A stretch of DNA of 64,000 nt from Tulasnella sp. 424 (GCA_019633425.1 WSUB01000154.1:1-64000); one strand, 5' to 3'. Shown: positions 24,254 to 37,274, numbered from the stretch's first letter. Notes: generated from the sequence alone by a model not told the origin. Translations and numbers: made by a program.

Positions 24254-25406
24254 ATGTCTCCAATCAACGTTGCTATCGCTGGAGGAACTGGCAATCTAGG
24301 TGAGCCTCCGCTCCGCTTGTTTTCTCCTTTATTCGTGCTCATCGACGTCGCCATGCATGCTAGGCTTGCCTGTCGCTCACGTATTCCTCTCGGCCGCTTT
24401 CCGTCCTTCCCAAGTCAACCGCGTCGTCGTGCTCACTCGAGACGCTTCGTCCGCCAAGGTCAAGGAGCTTCAGTCCCTCGGCGCGGAGATTTACGATGGG
24501 ACCATCGACGCGAAGGCTTTGCAAGGTATTGATGTCGTCGTCAACACGTATAGTCAGTATTCGCCCACCGAAGTGAGCGAGAACCTCGCCAAAGCGGCTG
24601 CAGATGCTGGAGTCAAAGTCTACTTCCCCAGCGAGTACGGCATGTACGTGTCCCGACCTCGAGCATCAACTAATATCCGGGACTGATAAGTGGCAAATGT
24701 AGGGACCTACGCTCCTTGGGGAAATACGGCAAACCGTACGAGGGGAAGACCATCGCCGCCGACTTTGCTCGCCAGCTCAACGGTGGAGCTCTCAAGGTCA
24801 TCTCAGTCTACGTTGGAGCATTCTTGGAGATTCTGTTCAAATTTCCTGTACGACTGCATCGAATCCCTTCCCATCTCGAGGCGTTACTTACTGATGTCTG
24901 CCTGGCTTCAGATGGCTCTCGGTATCGATACTCCCAACCGCGTCATTACAATGATCGGCGATCCCGCGGCCAAGTTCTCGTCCTCCAGCGTCAGGGATAT
25001 CGCGTCCTCCATCGTCCGATTGGCCATCCTCGCTGTCCAGGATCCTAATTCCGTCCCTGACCACGCTCGTCTCAGCGGGACCGCAGCATCCATGGTCGAA
25101 CTCGCCGAGCTCATCGGAAAGGAGCACGGGGCTCAGATCCAGATTAGTGTTGGTGATATTGAAGCTGTGAAGGCGAAAATCGAGAATGAAAAGGACAAGA
25201 TTGCGTTGGCTCGGTATGTGTCTCTCGTGGATTATCCAATTGTACTTATCTAACGTCATCTATCTTGCAGATATGCCATGGGAACCGGTAAGGCTGATTA
25301 CTCGGACGACAATGTCAACGAGTTGGTCAACCCGAACGAATCTCTCTGGACGTGGTATTCGATTCGAGAAGAAGTAGAGCGAACGAAGGGTTTGCAATCT
25401 GCCTAA
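24254..25406 (+). CDS. NmrA-like / isoflavone-reductase-like NAD(P)-binding protein
   Basis: Predicted 302-aa protein from exons 24254-24299, 24364-24643, 24703-24847, 24912-25213 and 25271-25406. The N-terminus holds the Rossmann dinucleotide loop AIAGGTGNLG, then VVVLTRDASSAKVKELQSLG and the VYFPSEYGMD segment typical of atypical short-chain dehydrogenases of the NmrA/PCBER group. The following KYGKPYEGK carries the conserved Lys region. Members are either NADPH-dependent reductases of phenylpropanoid-like substrates or redox-sensing regulators, and the sequence does not decide between them. A decayed copy of the last two exons lies at 38330-38640. Confidence 0.85.
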
Positions 25407-26490
25407 GGCCTTATCAATTAGTCTGTAGCTCAGTCTCAGAGTCGCCTCTTCGCCTGTAAATGAATTTGCTTTACTTGCAGAGTCGGTGGTGAGTGAGAGA
25501 GACGACGAGGCCGCCTCGGGATTGGATTTGCGTGGAGTCGAAGAGGTGCTGTGCGAGAACCATCACCACGCCCGTTGTTAGTCTCCTTCATTCCCAAATT
25601 CAATGGAGAGTGGCTGAGATCAATCTCTACGACCCGGGAAAGTACAAAATAAGTCCGAAAAGTCTCGTTCAGCGAAACTCCACAGGGACACAGACGTAAA
25701 CCATTAGGCACCAACTTGTAACAGTAAATAGCCCTAAGACCATTTGTCGCTCGGTAACAATTCTGCCACCGGCGTCTCAAATAAGATCCCCGTGCTGGCG
25801 AACCGTCTTGTACTTTTAACACCATTACTAGTCGTAAGTCTCGCTGAACCCGTCTCTAGATTTTTTGCGCGTAACTGCTCGCCAACAAGCACGCTCGTCT
25901 AAAGGAGATGCTTCTACGAATGAGTTCATTGCCGTGCTTTCAGGCATGATATATGTACCGGCTTTAAGCCGGCGCGACGAATTGGAAGACTCAGCGCCAA
26001 GCTCGGAATGGGTCCCCGCTGACTCAGCGGAGCGGAGTCTAGAGTCGATTTAGGGCGGGACTGGGATCAGTGGGGTCTGAGATGGGCACGGTAATACGTG
26101 TAAGTAGGCATGTTACTGCTAAAGCCTGATAATACGAGCGAATTGGACCTGAGCGGATTCTAACTGGAGTCTGGCGACTCATGGGCAGGCTGCATGCACT
26201 GATCGGCCCGAAGGATCCGAGAGGCTTTGGCGGCTACGACGGGATTGGTCAGGGCTGGAGTACTTGAAGCATCAAAGAAGGAGCGTACGTTCCAGGGGAC
26301 ACGCTTTGTGGTTGGCGTGAAAATGCCGCGTTTGGGAGATGATTGTAAGAGGCCGTTATGAGCGGTGTCACATGCGTATCGCCGAAGCCCGCAGAACACC
26401 TTCGCCACAATCAAAACCCTTCTGAATCTTCCCTCAACTCTCCCCATTGGCAACATTGATCTCATTCGATTTTAGGCCTTAGAGGTAACT
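25407..26490. other. Spacer before kinase fusion K1
   Basis: No gene is supported. The stretch 25475-25570 has a relative at about 38760-38870, so the 3' flank of the NmrA-like gene was duplicated with it. A 101-codon minus-strand frame (26160-26465) has no recognisable feature. Confidence 0.4.
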
Positions 26491-29356
26491 ATGAGCGATC
26501 GCGAGCTGGACTATGTCGCTATGGTGTGTATTTTACAACACCTTGTCAAAGACCTAGCACCTTAATAATATTTGACAGGAAAAATGCCTCCAAGGCCTCA
26601 ATAACCTCTTTATCGACGTTAGCAGACTCAAATATGAACTTGGATACGAGGAGAAGCTAGGCGGATACGGTGATATTCAAGTTTGCACCCTGGATCCGGG
26701 AACCATTACGTCCAAGCTGGTCGCCGCGAAAACGATTCGTCTTGGGACACAAAACAAAGAAACTCGGAGACTTGCATTTGTTTGTCAAGAATTATTCTGA
26801 GCTGCTCTACCACCGCTAACCCATCGCCCTATCTCATAGCGTTTGGTTCGTGAGCTCAAGGTTTGGGCGGGGCTCCGACACCCGCACGTCTTGCCTCTAT
26901 TAGGCTTTTACCTTGACGAAGAATTACACACCGCAATTCTGATATCCGAGTACATGAAATATGGTGATCTGAAGTACTACATCGAACAACGAGAGCCTCC
27001 TTGGGATTTGCGCGTACATATAGTAAGAGTTTTCCTGTGACTTGCGTCATTTAACGCTTGACTCAGTGCGCAGGTCCGCGACATCACGGACGGACTTAAA
27101 TATCTGCACGAGCAAAAACCGCCTGTGTGCCACGGCGACTTGAAGACGGTATCGTGCCTAGTTCCGGCACTGCGCTTCCCGCCCTAATATTCTGCTTTCA
27201 TAAGGAGAACGTGCTTATTAACCCAGTTCAACGAGCGATATTGACGGATTTTGGCCTTTCGAGCGCCATGAAAGAAGGTTCAACGGGATTTACTACTAGC
27301 GAGGGTCTCAAAGGAACGCTTCGATATTTCAGTCCAGAGCTCGTACAGGATTCAACTATTGGCCAGTCGCTGGAAAGCGATATCTGGGCATGGGCATGTT
27401 TAGTCATGGAGGTGCGCACCGTAAGCTTGAATTCGCCGCACCTTGGCTTTGATCTAGGGGATTTGCAGGTTTTAGCAGATAGAATACCGTATGCCGAGAA
27501 GTCTCAACGTTCAATCATCGTTGCCCTGATGAAAAACGAACGCCCGAGCGATGCAAACAATTTGCCCATTCCTATTCAAGCTTTAAAGGATCTCTTGGCC
27601 AATTTCTGGGCCATCGAACCGAAAGAACGGCCATCAGCGGGGCATTGCCTTCGTGTATTGGCTACGGAATCATCTGCTCTCAAATTGAGCACTCATCTTG
27701 ATGGGTAAGGAGAATGGCCGATTGCTTGTTGAGTTTGAGAGTTTTTGATCGCCTAATTTGCCTCAACCGCCGTGTAGAGTTACGCTTCGAGATGATGGTG
27801 CAAGGGATTTCTTACCGGACCATGACCTTGACAAGTCGTCTATTGACGAGGTCCAAATTGCAAATGAGGGGCTCCCTTCATTTGCCGGTAAAGTTCTTCC
27901 TCCGCCTGTCTCCGTCCCGGTATCGGTTTCGAAGGAGGCGAAGTCCATACACCGCAAAAGCATTCGGGTCGTAGCTAAGGAAAGGAAGAAGGTTTTGGAG
28001 AGGGTTGGTCCAGCACAAGATCCTTCGTCAAAGGCGACCATTCTGAGAAGGAAGAGTACAAAGCTTTGGGGTAACAGGGTAGAAGAAGTCACACCCGGTC
28101 AGACTAAGAGTGGATTGCCAAAGGCCGCTCCGGAGTTGCCAACAGAACCCGCTCCTCGATGTGAGTGTTTATTTTGTGCCAAGATTTCTTGTCTTATAGA
28201 CCTCCCTATTCCGGTCCAGTAACAATCAAGTGGGTGAAGGGAGAGATGATTAGCAGAGGTACCTACGGCCGCGTTTACCTCGCCCTCAATGCCACCACGG
28301 GAGAGATGATGGCTGTCAAGCAAGTTGAGATGCCTCAAGCCAGTAGCAACCAAGATGATTTGCGGCAAGTAAGCGTTGTGGAGGCTCTCGAAGCCAAGCA
28401 GAAAACCCTAGAGAAGCTGGGCCATCCGAATGTCGTTCAATACCTTGGTTCCGAAAAGACCGAGGAATTCTTCAGCATGTAAGCATTTACATTGTGAATA
28501 GTTATCACCCGGTCTAACAATGTGTCCTATATAGCTTCCTTGGATACGTGCCTGGTGGTTCTATCGGCGGTTGCCTTAGGCAACATGGCAGGTTTGAAGA
28601 AAACATTATCAAGTCATTCACTGGTCAGGTTATCGACGGACTCGCGTACCTGCACGCAAATAAAATTATCCATCGAGTAGGCACTTTGTGACCGAGGTTC
28701 TATGCATTAAATCATGAACTGCCATTTATAGGACATTAAAGCGGACAGCATCCTTGTCGATCCTGCTGGCAGCTGCAAGATTTGCAGTCTTGACAGCTCT
28801 GAAAAAAGGGGTGGGGATTTCCCCTGTGAACTTTGCTATGGGTTCACACTGATTATATGATCTTTTTGCAGAGGAGGTTTACAGTAATGTTTTTATGCCT
28901 GCAATCAGTCAGGAAGGCTCTATACTCTGGATGGCTCCTGAGATGCTCTATAATGACAGGGGCTACAGTGCTAAAGCTGATATCTGGAGCTTGGGATGTA
29001 CCGTTATTGAGATGTTCACTGGGGAACGCCCTTGGGGGCAAGGTGAGCTCGTATCAGTTGCGCTCAAGGTGGGCTATATTGTCTCTACGTGAGAGGATCG
29101 CTCTGAAACAAAGGCATTCTTTTAGGCTGACAATAAGATGGCACCACCAGTCCCCAGCGACGTTCATCTGTCCCTGAAGCAGAGGACTTCCCTGTCAAGT
29201 GCTTCACTCAGGATCCAGACGAACGGCCAACAGCGGAAGGACTCAAAGGCCATTCTTGGCTTTCTATCCCACCTGGATGGATCTTTATGGGTTTCCAGTG
29301 AGATTCACATGTATAATATCGTTTCCTCAACCAACCAGTTCTGTTGCTACATGTAA
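26491..29356 (+). CDS. K1: TKL-type kinase fused to a Bck1-like MAP3K pseudokinase
   Basis: Model of 12 exons, 749 aa: 26491-26523, 26579-26779, 26840-27022, 27074-27148, 27205-27411, 27469-27704, 27778-28164, 28200-28478, 28535-28676, 28732-28810, 28872-29068 and 29126-29356. Residues 12-312 form a TKL-like kinase with Lys62 (VAAK), Glu83 (RELK), HGDLKTEN (Asp161, Asn166) and DFG (Asp179). After a phase-2 intron it continues with a Bck1-type linker ([10 protein letters not shown]) and MAP3K kinase domain: Lys481, then HRDIKADS where Asn is Ser587, and SLD at 600-602 where DFG belongs. Near 29173 a one-base loss (LSPEAEDF expected) shifts the C-lobe. The second domain is therefore a pseudokinase. 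Weak point: the intron at 28165-28199 is only 35 nt. It could also be two genes or a decaying one. Confidence 0.65.
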
Positions 29357-29699
29357 ATATATTCACTTGCTACTCATTTTGCTACAATACTTCCTGCGCT
29401 GTATTCATGAGCTGGTAAAGAGTAGACGGAGACGGAATTGCACTACATGAGGGATATTAAGTATTATAGGGGAGGGACTTAAACCCCATATGATGGGTGC
29501 GGGGGACAAAAGTGCGAACCGGAGAGAGTGCAGTGCCCATCGTGGATGCACCTGAGCTTTGCTACCGTTCATCCCTATGATTATTGTTCCATCACAATCA
29601 GTTGTAGTCGCAGCATATATGATCATATTTTATCGGGATGTCCATTGATTAAACGATATTTTTAAATAGATTGAATCGCGGTTAAATAGCTACGATTAC
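29357..29699. other. Spacer between K1 and K2
   Basis: AT-rich sequence between two convergent kinase-fusion genes; no gene is seen. Confidence 0.4.
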
Positions 29700-31379
29700 T
29701 GGTTTGACGCAATATGATCATATCGGTGCAGCTCCAGGTGCGGGAAGTCTTTCACCGCCAGATGGCGGGAGCCCCTCATTCGCGATTTGGACGTACATCG
29801 TCTATGACGGGTTTGTTGAGACCATGGTCTGGGAAGAATTCTTGCAGAAGGTCGAACACGTCCTCCGGAGTAGGACGGACCGCCAACGCGTCTCGACGGA
29901 GCAATGCACGGCGGTGGGCTCCACCTGTAGGCGTCAAACCCGAGACAGTAGAAGGCGAGAACGAGTTTTCTTCTGGAGCAGGTAGGTTGGTTGCAGCAGT
30001 TGACGGCATTGGCGTGGGCGAGCCCTGGTCATCGACCAGCGGCGAGATCTGTGCACTACTAAAAGATATTTCGGCGATGATCAGATCACGGACTCGTCGA
30101 TCCTTGCGAACGGAGGCAACGCCTCTTCACTCCCATGGGAAGCGACCTTTTACTGACCTATCAGTGCCGGTGCCATCATGTTGCCCCGCAACCAGTAATT
30201 CTCTATTTATTATACGGAAACAATCCTTCACTAACGGCCGTTCCCGGGGTTGTACGGACCAGCAGTGGGCTAAAAGCTGTTTTAGGGCCGGCGCCTGAAT
30301 AGGCAGTGTTTCTGCATCACTCGGCGGTTCATTTGTCAGGAGGGCCACGAAAACGTGATGTTCATGCATCTTCTCAGCATACGGAACCTTGTCCGTCAAA
30401 ACCTGCAAACCCCAAGTTTAGCACAAAGGCATGGGGGACATTTAACATCGGACACGTGCCTCCAGGACTAAACAAGCCCATGCCCAGATATCACTTGGCA
30501 AAGATTGTTGGGTATCCGTCTCTTGTACGAGCTCAGGACTGCAGTATCGAAGTGTTCCTTTAAAGCCTTGGCTAGTGGTAAGCCCTGTTGGCACCTCTTC
30601 TAGAGCTTTTGAGAGGCCGAAGTCTGCTAGAACTGCCCGCCGCTCTGGGTTTACAAGAACGTTCCCCTTATTAAACGGAAATTAGGGCCATAACAACGTG
30701 CGGGAAACCAGAAACGGTACCGTTTTCAAGTCGCCATGACAAACAGGGGGTTCTTCCCCGTGAAGATATGAGAGGCCGTCCGTGAGGTCACGGATCTGCT
30801 TGGTGAGCTTAGCTTCGGACGAATAGGGGTGTAAAGAGAAGCCTCACTAGGTTTAGTCGCATAACCAGAGAAGGACTCGTTCGCTCGATATACTCCCTGA
30901 GATCTCCATCGACCATGTACTCCGATATCAAGATGGCAATTCTATATTCTTCATCGAGGTAGTAACCCAATAAGGGTAGAACATGGGGGTGATGAAGCCC
31001 TGCCCAAACCTTGAGCTCTCGAGCCAACCGCTATGGAGGCCAAGACATTTTAAAGCCGCTCATAAACGTTAATAATTATATCCTACGAACAAACGCAATC
31101 CTCTTAGGCTCCTGGAGCTGCACTCGGAGACTAATTTTCTTTGCGGCAACCAGCTTGGACCCTGGGGTTCCTGGATCCAAGGTGGATACTTGAATACTCC
31201 CATACCCGCCGACCATCTCCTTGTATCTTCTTTCGGGAGCAAGTCGTTTAACGTCGATGAAAAGGTGCTTGAGTGTTTGGAGGCACTCCTCCTGTTATAC
31301 TAGTATCACAATGCTGAAAAACGACCAAGATATCAAGCGAGCTCACCAGAGCAGCAAAGTTTAGTTCACGATTGTTCAT
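29700..31379 (-). pseudogene. K2: TKL-type kinase with truncated MAP3K linker, broken
   Basis: Kinase exons 31379-31347, 31291-31091, 31030-30848, 30795-30721, 30666-30460 and 30402-30158 have the same lengths as K1 for the first five (33, 201, 183, 75 and 207 nt). Lys (VAAK), HGDLKT and DFG are all present, and the kinase part is open. The donor after the fifth exon is GCACGT rather than GT. Downstream (30009-29740) lies a Bck1-type linker (RPTPEDVFDLLQEFFPDHGL), but relative to K1 a four-base insertion near VIDD shifts it into a stop, and no MAP3K kinase domain follows. I read it as a truncated, inactivated relative of K1. The kinase half might still be expressed. Confidence 0.6.
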
Positions 31380-32099
31380 AATTGAGTATAAAATGGATGT
31401 TTGGGGTCTTGAGCTAAGACGTGGTTGGAGCTTCTAGTATGCAGAGTAGAGGGGTGCTCAATTGACAATCGAGTATCGTGCATGACTATGTGAACGTGTT
31501 GTGTGTTTGCCTCGTGGTTCTCTTGTTGCCACGGTTCGTTCGAACACTTGGAAGAGCTCACACCGATAGTGCGGAGCAGCGTTGGTCAAATACGGGACGG
31601 GATTCTTGAAGGCCTCTTGGTTCTCGAAGCTTCTATATGATTCTCGCAGGGGGGGAAGTGGCGTCGGGGACCCTGGCCTTAATTATAAGATGGTCCCTTG
31701 AAACTTCGGCGATCCCGATACGGAAAAGCGCTCGCTAGCTAGGAGACGGCAAGACCCATCTAGATCATTGTCTGGAATTCTTATTCTCTAGCTTTTTAGA
31801 GCGCTTGGAAACTGGCAGGGCGGAAGTAAGGCGAGCTGATTGAACGCCTCGAACAAGACCAGGCCGAAAGCCCTAACCGACTCCCAGGCTTCGACCAATG
31901 AGCTTTCTCGCATGGCTGGACTTGAAACTAAAGGTAATCGAAATCATTTCCAGATCTGTATGGCGCGATGGTTCGACAGCAGAAAAATCCTACGCGAACA
32001 CAGATAGCAGCCGACCGATGGCGACGACCGTCAAGCAGTGTAGTGGACGAAAGAAACAGATACAAGCCTGCGGCCAAGGCGAAAGACGCAGTTAAATGA
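31380..32099. other. Upstream region of K2
   Basis: No gene is supported. Around 31480-31560 it resembles 1490-1560 near the orphan MAP3K Ras-binding fragment. Confidence 0.35.
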
Positions 32100-32610
32100 A
32101 ACTTGAGACGATTTTAATGCCGAGACGACTGGTATTCATATCGATACCCTCATGAACCATCTCCCACAATGGCTGAAAAACGAGTATCAACTTCAGCACC
32201 ATCGCGATGGCGAGCACTGCATACGAACGCACCCCATGTCCCTCAATAGGTTAACTGTAGCAGTTATCCCGTCAATGGTGTAGTCAGCCTCTGTATACAT
32301 ACGTACAAGGATTCCCTTACTGGTTTGTCGTGCGAAGCACCATTGCTTCCAGCACTCGGGGATCCATCGGTGTAGTAGCCTGAAATGGCTACTATCTGTC
32401 AAGGAAGACTTTAAAGCGATGATATAGCTCGCCTGGAGCTCGAGGTAAATGGGTTTGTTGGTGCCTTTTACCTTTGCAGTGAATTCGAGCTTGACGCCTA
32501 GCATGTCTGAAAAGGGAATGGTTCAGATTGGATTGAGCTACAGAAAGTAAATTAATTACCTGACCTTGGAGAGTAAGCCTGCGCTTCGGTCTCTTTATGA
32601 TTTAGGGGTG
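32100..32610 (-). pseudogene. NFS1 relic 1 (internally deleted)
   Basis: The minus strand shows the start of the mature NFS1 protein (KLEFTAKVKGTNKPIYLELQ), followed by a piece of the next exon. It then jumps directly to the C-terminal YTIDGITATVN segment and the SPLWEM-like end near 32150. Nearly the whole PLP and cysteine core is missing. The intact source is the NFS1 gene at 59865-61854. Confidence 0.65.
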
Positions 32611-32639
32611 GGTCGAACTGACTCAAACACCGACGCTCC

Positions 32640-32960
32640 GTCGACCTAAGGGGATTTCCGAAACAGCGAGCACAATTAGGATCCAAGTTTACCAAACCTT
32701 ACTTTGCAATTCAGCATAGGCAGCAGATTTGGTTATCAGAGCGTCTCTCCATGTGCCTTCAGGCTTGGGAAGGGCAACGAGTCGAGTAAGCCGGTTTAGG
32801 ATCGCGTGGAATATGGACCAACGTATTGATTGACATCGGAGCGCCTTGCAAACCCACCTCTGCTCCCATCGGTGGGATTCTCTTGTTTAGTTTTGTAGAC
32901 GTCCGGTAGAACTCCTCACAAGCAAGTTCTGACTGTCAGGTTAACCTTGCCTTCGGTCGC
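32640..32960 (-). pseudogene. GET4 relic 1
   Basis: Minus-strand sequence matching GET4 around its exon 1/exon 2 region, including the exon-1 end and the GTGGGT donor (plus-strand ACCCACCTCTGCTCCCATC near 32857). It carries substitutions and a gap, and no frame survives. Confidence 0.55.
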
Positions 32961-33426
32961 TGAGTGAGTGGGACGCGAGTTTGAGTTGCCGAAGTCGCCG
33001 CGTCGGATTTGTCGCGGGTGTCACGGCGACAACCGGGGACAAAACCTTTGCCCCGCTTCATTCAACCAACAACGCTCAAGGTGAAGTTTGGCTACACTCG
33101 GGCAGGACAAAGACGACGTTTTGTTCTGCCCCCAGTGTATATATTGCCACCTCACTCCTCACCTGTCTCTCTTACCTCGCGTCCCCCCCCTCTTCCCCTT
33201 CATCATCCACCGTCGACTCTATCAACCTTCAACGCAAAGACCTTATTTTCCTGAACGTTGGCGGCAGGTAAATGATAAGCCATATTTACTTTTATCGAAC
33301 TTATAGTCTAATTCATTATATTGACTTTTCTGTAGTTGTTTGTCTTCGGAATTTCTCTGCAAGCAGAGTTGGATCGCCATCAATCGTCGAGCGTTCTACG
33401 GAGTCACCCCGAGTAACCTTTTCAAG

Positions 33427-36117
33427 ATGGCGACGCCTTTACGTAGATGTCACGCAATTTTTATCTCTCTCGAACCCACCAACACCAACACCAACCTCGC
33501 TCCTGCTCCTGCTCAAGCCACGTCATCGGCTGCACCCACCGTCCCCGCTACCCGTCCGCCTGTACCTTTGCACAGGACTCACGCCACCTTCATCCCTCTC
33601 GAACCCGCCCCTACTAACACCGCCGTCCCTCATGCTCCCGCCCAAGCCTCGTCATCGACAGCAACCATCGTCCCCGCCACCCGTCCACCTGCACCTTTAC
33701 AAAGGACCCATGCGACCTTCATCCCTCTTGAACCCGCCTCTACCAACACCTCCCTCCCTGCTCCCGCTCAAGCCTCGTCGTCGACTGCACCTAGCGTCGC
33801 CCCCACACCTTTACAGAGGACGCATGCCACTCTCATCCCTCTCGAACCCGCCCCTACCAACGCCTCCCTCCTTCCTCCTCCCGCCCAACCCACGTCGTCG
33901 ACTACACCCAGCGTCGCCCCCCAACCATTAAGCAGGACTTATGCGACCCTGATCTCTCTTGCGCCTCCCCAACCCACCCCCGCCAGTCTCCCTCCTCCCC
34001 CCACCCAAGCGACGTCATCCACTACGCCCATCGTCCCCGCCGCTGTTCCAACGCCCACCCCTTCCGCGTCCACTTCCACCGCTCCCGTCGCCGAACTCCC
34101 CTTCCCTCTGCCCGAGGTGGACATGCTCTACGCATGCAACTACGCTTGCGGACCCCAGCTGTGCGACTGGTGCGCCAAGAACCGTCCTCCCATCGGCGAC
34201 GCGAACCCCATCCCCCACTTCATTATCTCCACCATCATTCGACACACCATGCCGCATAGGTTCGAGTCGCTGGAGCGGATCAAGGACTGGGAGATCGCCA
34301 CGGGCCTTGTGGACCCACCGAATGTCGGCGAAAGGGATGACGTTGAGTATCAGCCAGGGGGTGACTTCAAGCCGCCGGCATGGGGTTCGGACAGGGCTCG
34401 GCCTAAGAAGTCTTCTATGAAACGCGAAGTGAGTACTACCTGGAGTGATCACCGTGAAGTATGGTCACTGACTTCACGCTTTGTCCGAACAGTCTACCCG
34501 CTTCGCTCCTTACCCAGACCCATCCACCCGAAACGCCCTCGTCCGACGGTCGACGGAGGATATCAAGGCATCTCTCGACGAAGCTCACGCCAACCGGATT
34601 CAGTCCAACTACGAAGGTCCGGTAGCCATCGGCATTCGGAACGAAATTTCCGATCTCAACATCCCGGGCGAAAAGCCTTTCAAGTGGGAGCCCGAGTATA
34701 CTGGCCCACCATCCGACACACTCCCCGAAGATGATACCCTTACCAGCGATACCACCGCCGACGCCGACTCGATGGAAGAAGACCTTGAAGACGAGGCTGC
34801 TGTTGTCGAGCTCGTACTCCCAACTCAAAGCAAGGTAAGACTTTTGCACGTATACTGAGGCCTGGCCTAAATACTCATACGTTATCTGCTTCTTTCCTTG
34901 CACAGAAACGTCGATACGCGGAAGAAGACGACGATAACGACGCCACTATGAACTCATCTCCAACAAAAAAGCTTCGAACCACGAGAAGGCTCCCTGGCTC
35001 CAAGCTCGCTACATTCTCTCTCCCCTCGTTCAAGCTCCCCTCATTTACTCTCACGATCAGCTTCCCATCCTTCTCCGCCTCATTGGCATTTCCCTCTCCG
35101 AGCCGCTCCGCGTCTCCATCGCCAACCTCAACTGCCGTCGCGACCGACTCCTCGTCAGATGGCTCCGACCTCGACTCCTCTTCACCTCGCAGGCAACGCT
35201 TCGGGAAGAAGAAGCTCCGCTTCCTACTCTCCGACCCATCCTCCCTCCACCCTAAGTTCGGCATCCCCGACTCCATCTATTTCCATCACCGCCGACTTAA
35301 TTCGACCTCCAAGAACGTGCGCAGCCAGAAGAAGAGCAAGGTGTACGTCCCGCAGGACGAGGAGACGTGGACTCCGGAAGAGATCGAATACGCGGCGCTG
35401 GGCAAGGAGGATTGGGATGAGACGCGGAAGACGTCGCTCGAGAGGAAGACCAGCCTCAAAAACCTCCAGGAGCGCGTCAAGAGGTCAGAGGCGATCGACG
35501 CCTCGGCCGAGCGGTTCCAGAAGCTGGTCGACCGATACGAAAGGGATTGCCGGGAGGTCGACCTGACTGGAGTGAGGGCGCGGTTCATCCGCCCGAGGAG
35601 GAACGAGGTGCCGCGGGAGAAGAATAAAGAGGCGATGCCGCGGCTCGGTCTTTGCGACGAGATGCGAAGGCACTACCCGGCCTTCGACCATCCTGCCTGG
35701 GACGGTGTCGATGCGGCCGCCATCGCGGCGTGGACCCGGAGCGACCACTACAAGTTGAGGGTCAACGAGGTGATGGCTGAGGTGGAGCGCAAGGAGAAGG
35801 GGAAGCAGAAGGCGAACGCCGAGCCGGATGAGGCTACGGAGATCGCAACTGTCGTGGACGAGGATGAGGAGAGGATGCGCCGGGAGTTCTTGGCGGCGGA
35901 GGTCGACGAGGTGGAGGCGCCTCGTAGAGGTGGTTCGGGGTCCGCTTGGGGGCCTGCGCCCGGTGAGGGTGAAGGCGGTCTCGGCAGGCAGATGGCCATG
36001 AGCGCTGTCGATTTCGACAGCCAGTGGTCCGCGCCTAGTGCGCCTCATCCCACTGGCTTCGACGACGGGTGGTCGACGCCGGGTGCTGGTCCCTCCAGTT
36101 GGGCCAGCGGATTCTAA
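33427..36117 (+). CDS. Repeat-containing protein A of unknown function (851 aa)
   Basis: Three exons (33427-34428, 34493-34834 and 34906-36117) give 851 aa in frame. A 5'-UTR intron (33268-33335) precedes the ATG. Residues 7-210 are about five Pro/Thr-rich repeats with the core RTHATFIPLEPAPTN. Then comes a Cys cluster with C-x3-C-x4-C-x2-C spacing (ACNYACGPQLCDWC, from residue 237) that could bind a metal. A basic patch (KKLRTTRRLPGSK) could be a nuclear signal. A charged helical region follows (KEDWDETRKTSLERKTSLK and beyond), and the end is Gly/Ser-rich (GFDDGWSTPGAGPSSW). I do not recognise the family. The sister gene at 46402-48996 shares the exon structure. It is flanked on both sides by NFS1-GET4 relics. 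Confidence 0.78.
33445..34065 (+). repeat. Coding minisatellite in protein A, about 5 units
   Basis: Tandem units of about 39-43 codons, each with RTHATFIPLEPxPTN followed by PAQASSSTAPSV and a Pro-rich join. The first and last units are more diverged. The sister gene has about 4 units, so the number varies between copies by whole in-frame units. Confidence 0.8.
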
Positions 36118-37274
36118 ATTCCTACCTTACCAACACCCCTCCCCAACATCCTCGACGACGACTAGCAATCTTGGCGGAGAGTCAGATCGTCGTCGGGGAC
36201 TAACTGGGGTGCCGGTGAGGTGGAGTGTGCTATGATGGAGGAAGGAATATCGAGACGGGTTGCAGAGTATTTGAAGACCTTCCTTTCCTTTCATCTCTTC
36301 CTCCCTTGGCGACGACGGACAACTGTTTCTTTTTTCCTCGCGCTGCTCCCTCTGAATATGGGAGCAGGATCGACGCCGCCTGTGAAAGGTAAAGCTCGGG
36401 TCTCCTTTTGCTTTCTACCTTGGGGCGCATGGCTGACGTTCTTGTTTCTTCTTTACTTTCAGGCGGCTTTTCCATACACTATTCCACATCTTTTTTCTTT
36501 ATTCTATTTCCCTTTCATCATTTCTTCTCCCTATTCTCGCATCTCACATCACTAAGGACTTGCGGCTGGCCTCGGCTCTGTCGCCTGTTCTCCCCCTCCC
36601 CTTCCATCCGAGCTTCCCCAGGGCCCTGCACCAGCAATGCGCGCAGGCCGGGAAAGATCGCGAGCTCGTTGTCTTGGTACGTGATTTCCTTATGCTTTGG
36701 AGTTCGGCTGGTTATTGACCTGATCTGGTCTTTGTTCTCCCCTAATTTAGCTCGTTCGCAACAGCTCGGCTCCCCACCCCACATTTTCGTTATATTTCCA
36801 TCACATCTTTTCCTTATTTCACATTTCACTTCATCGCTGTTTCGTTTCCACAATCCTCTGTTCTCTTCATCATCCCATTCAACACCATTCCCATTTACCT
36901 TCAAGCATCCTTTGTCACTCCCAGTTCATTGTCGTCTGTAGTTGCACCATTTCGATTTTTCCTCTACATTCTCAGCTGTTCCCTTAGTGCACTTCCATTT
37001 ATCCGTATCACGTTCTGTTTTTCTGTTTGTTTCCCACTTCCTACCATCCCCCATCTCCTCGTGTGTTGGCTTCCTCCATGTATCGTTTCTCTCCCCCTTG
37101 TTCATTCTTCCTTCATCGCGTCTCAGCCGTCCCTAATCAACCACCACCGTCACAAAATGTCTTTGTTTCATCTTCATTTCCTCTCTCGTCTTTGTGTTTC
37201 CTTGTTTCCTGTATTGCTTTGTCTCGTTTCCTTTTCTGGGTTGTCTGTCGTATTGTGTCTTGTGTGAAATCCAA
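36118..37274. other. CT-rich conserved non-coding block A
   Basis: Pyrimidine-rich plus strand with no long frame, yet conserved in position and sequence with 48997-50150. Candidate splice sites are kept in both copies: GGTAAAG near 36388 with TTTCAGGCGG near 36459, and TTGGTACGTGATTTC near 36675 with TTTAGCTCGTTCGC near 36746. It could be a spliced 3' UTR or a non-coding transcript. Confidence 0.4.

Noticed and set aside
29704..30298. 194-codon plus-strand frame
   Set aside because: It is the antisense of the K2 tail; the minus strand shows the kinase C-lobe and Bck1-type linker with matching exon lengths.
35485..36048. 187-codon minus-strand frame inside protein A
   Set aside because: Antisense shadow of a GC-rich charged coding exon; the same shadow occurs in protein B.
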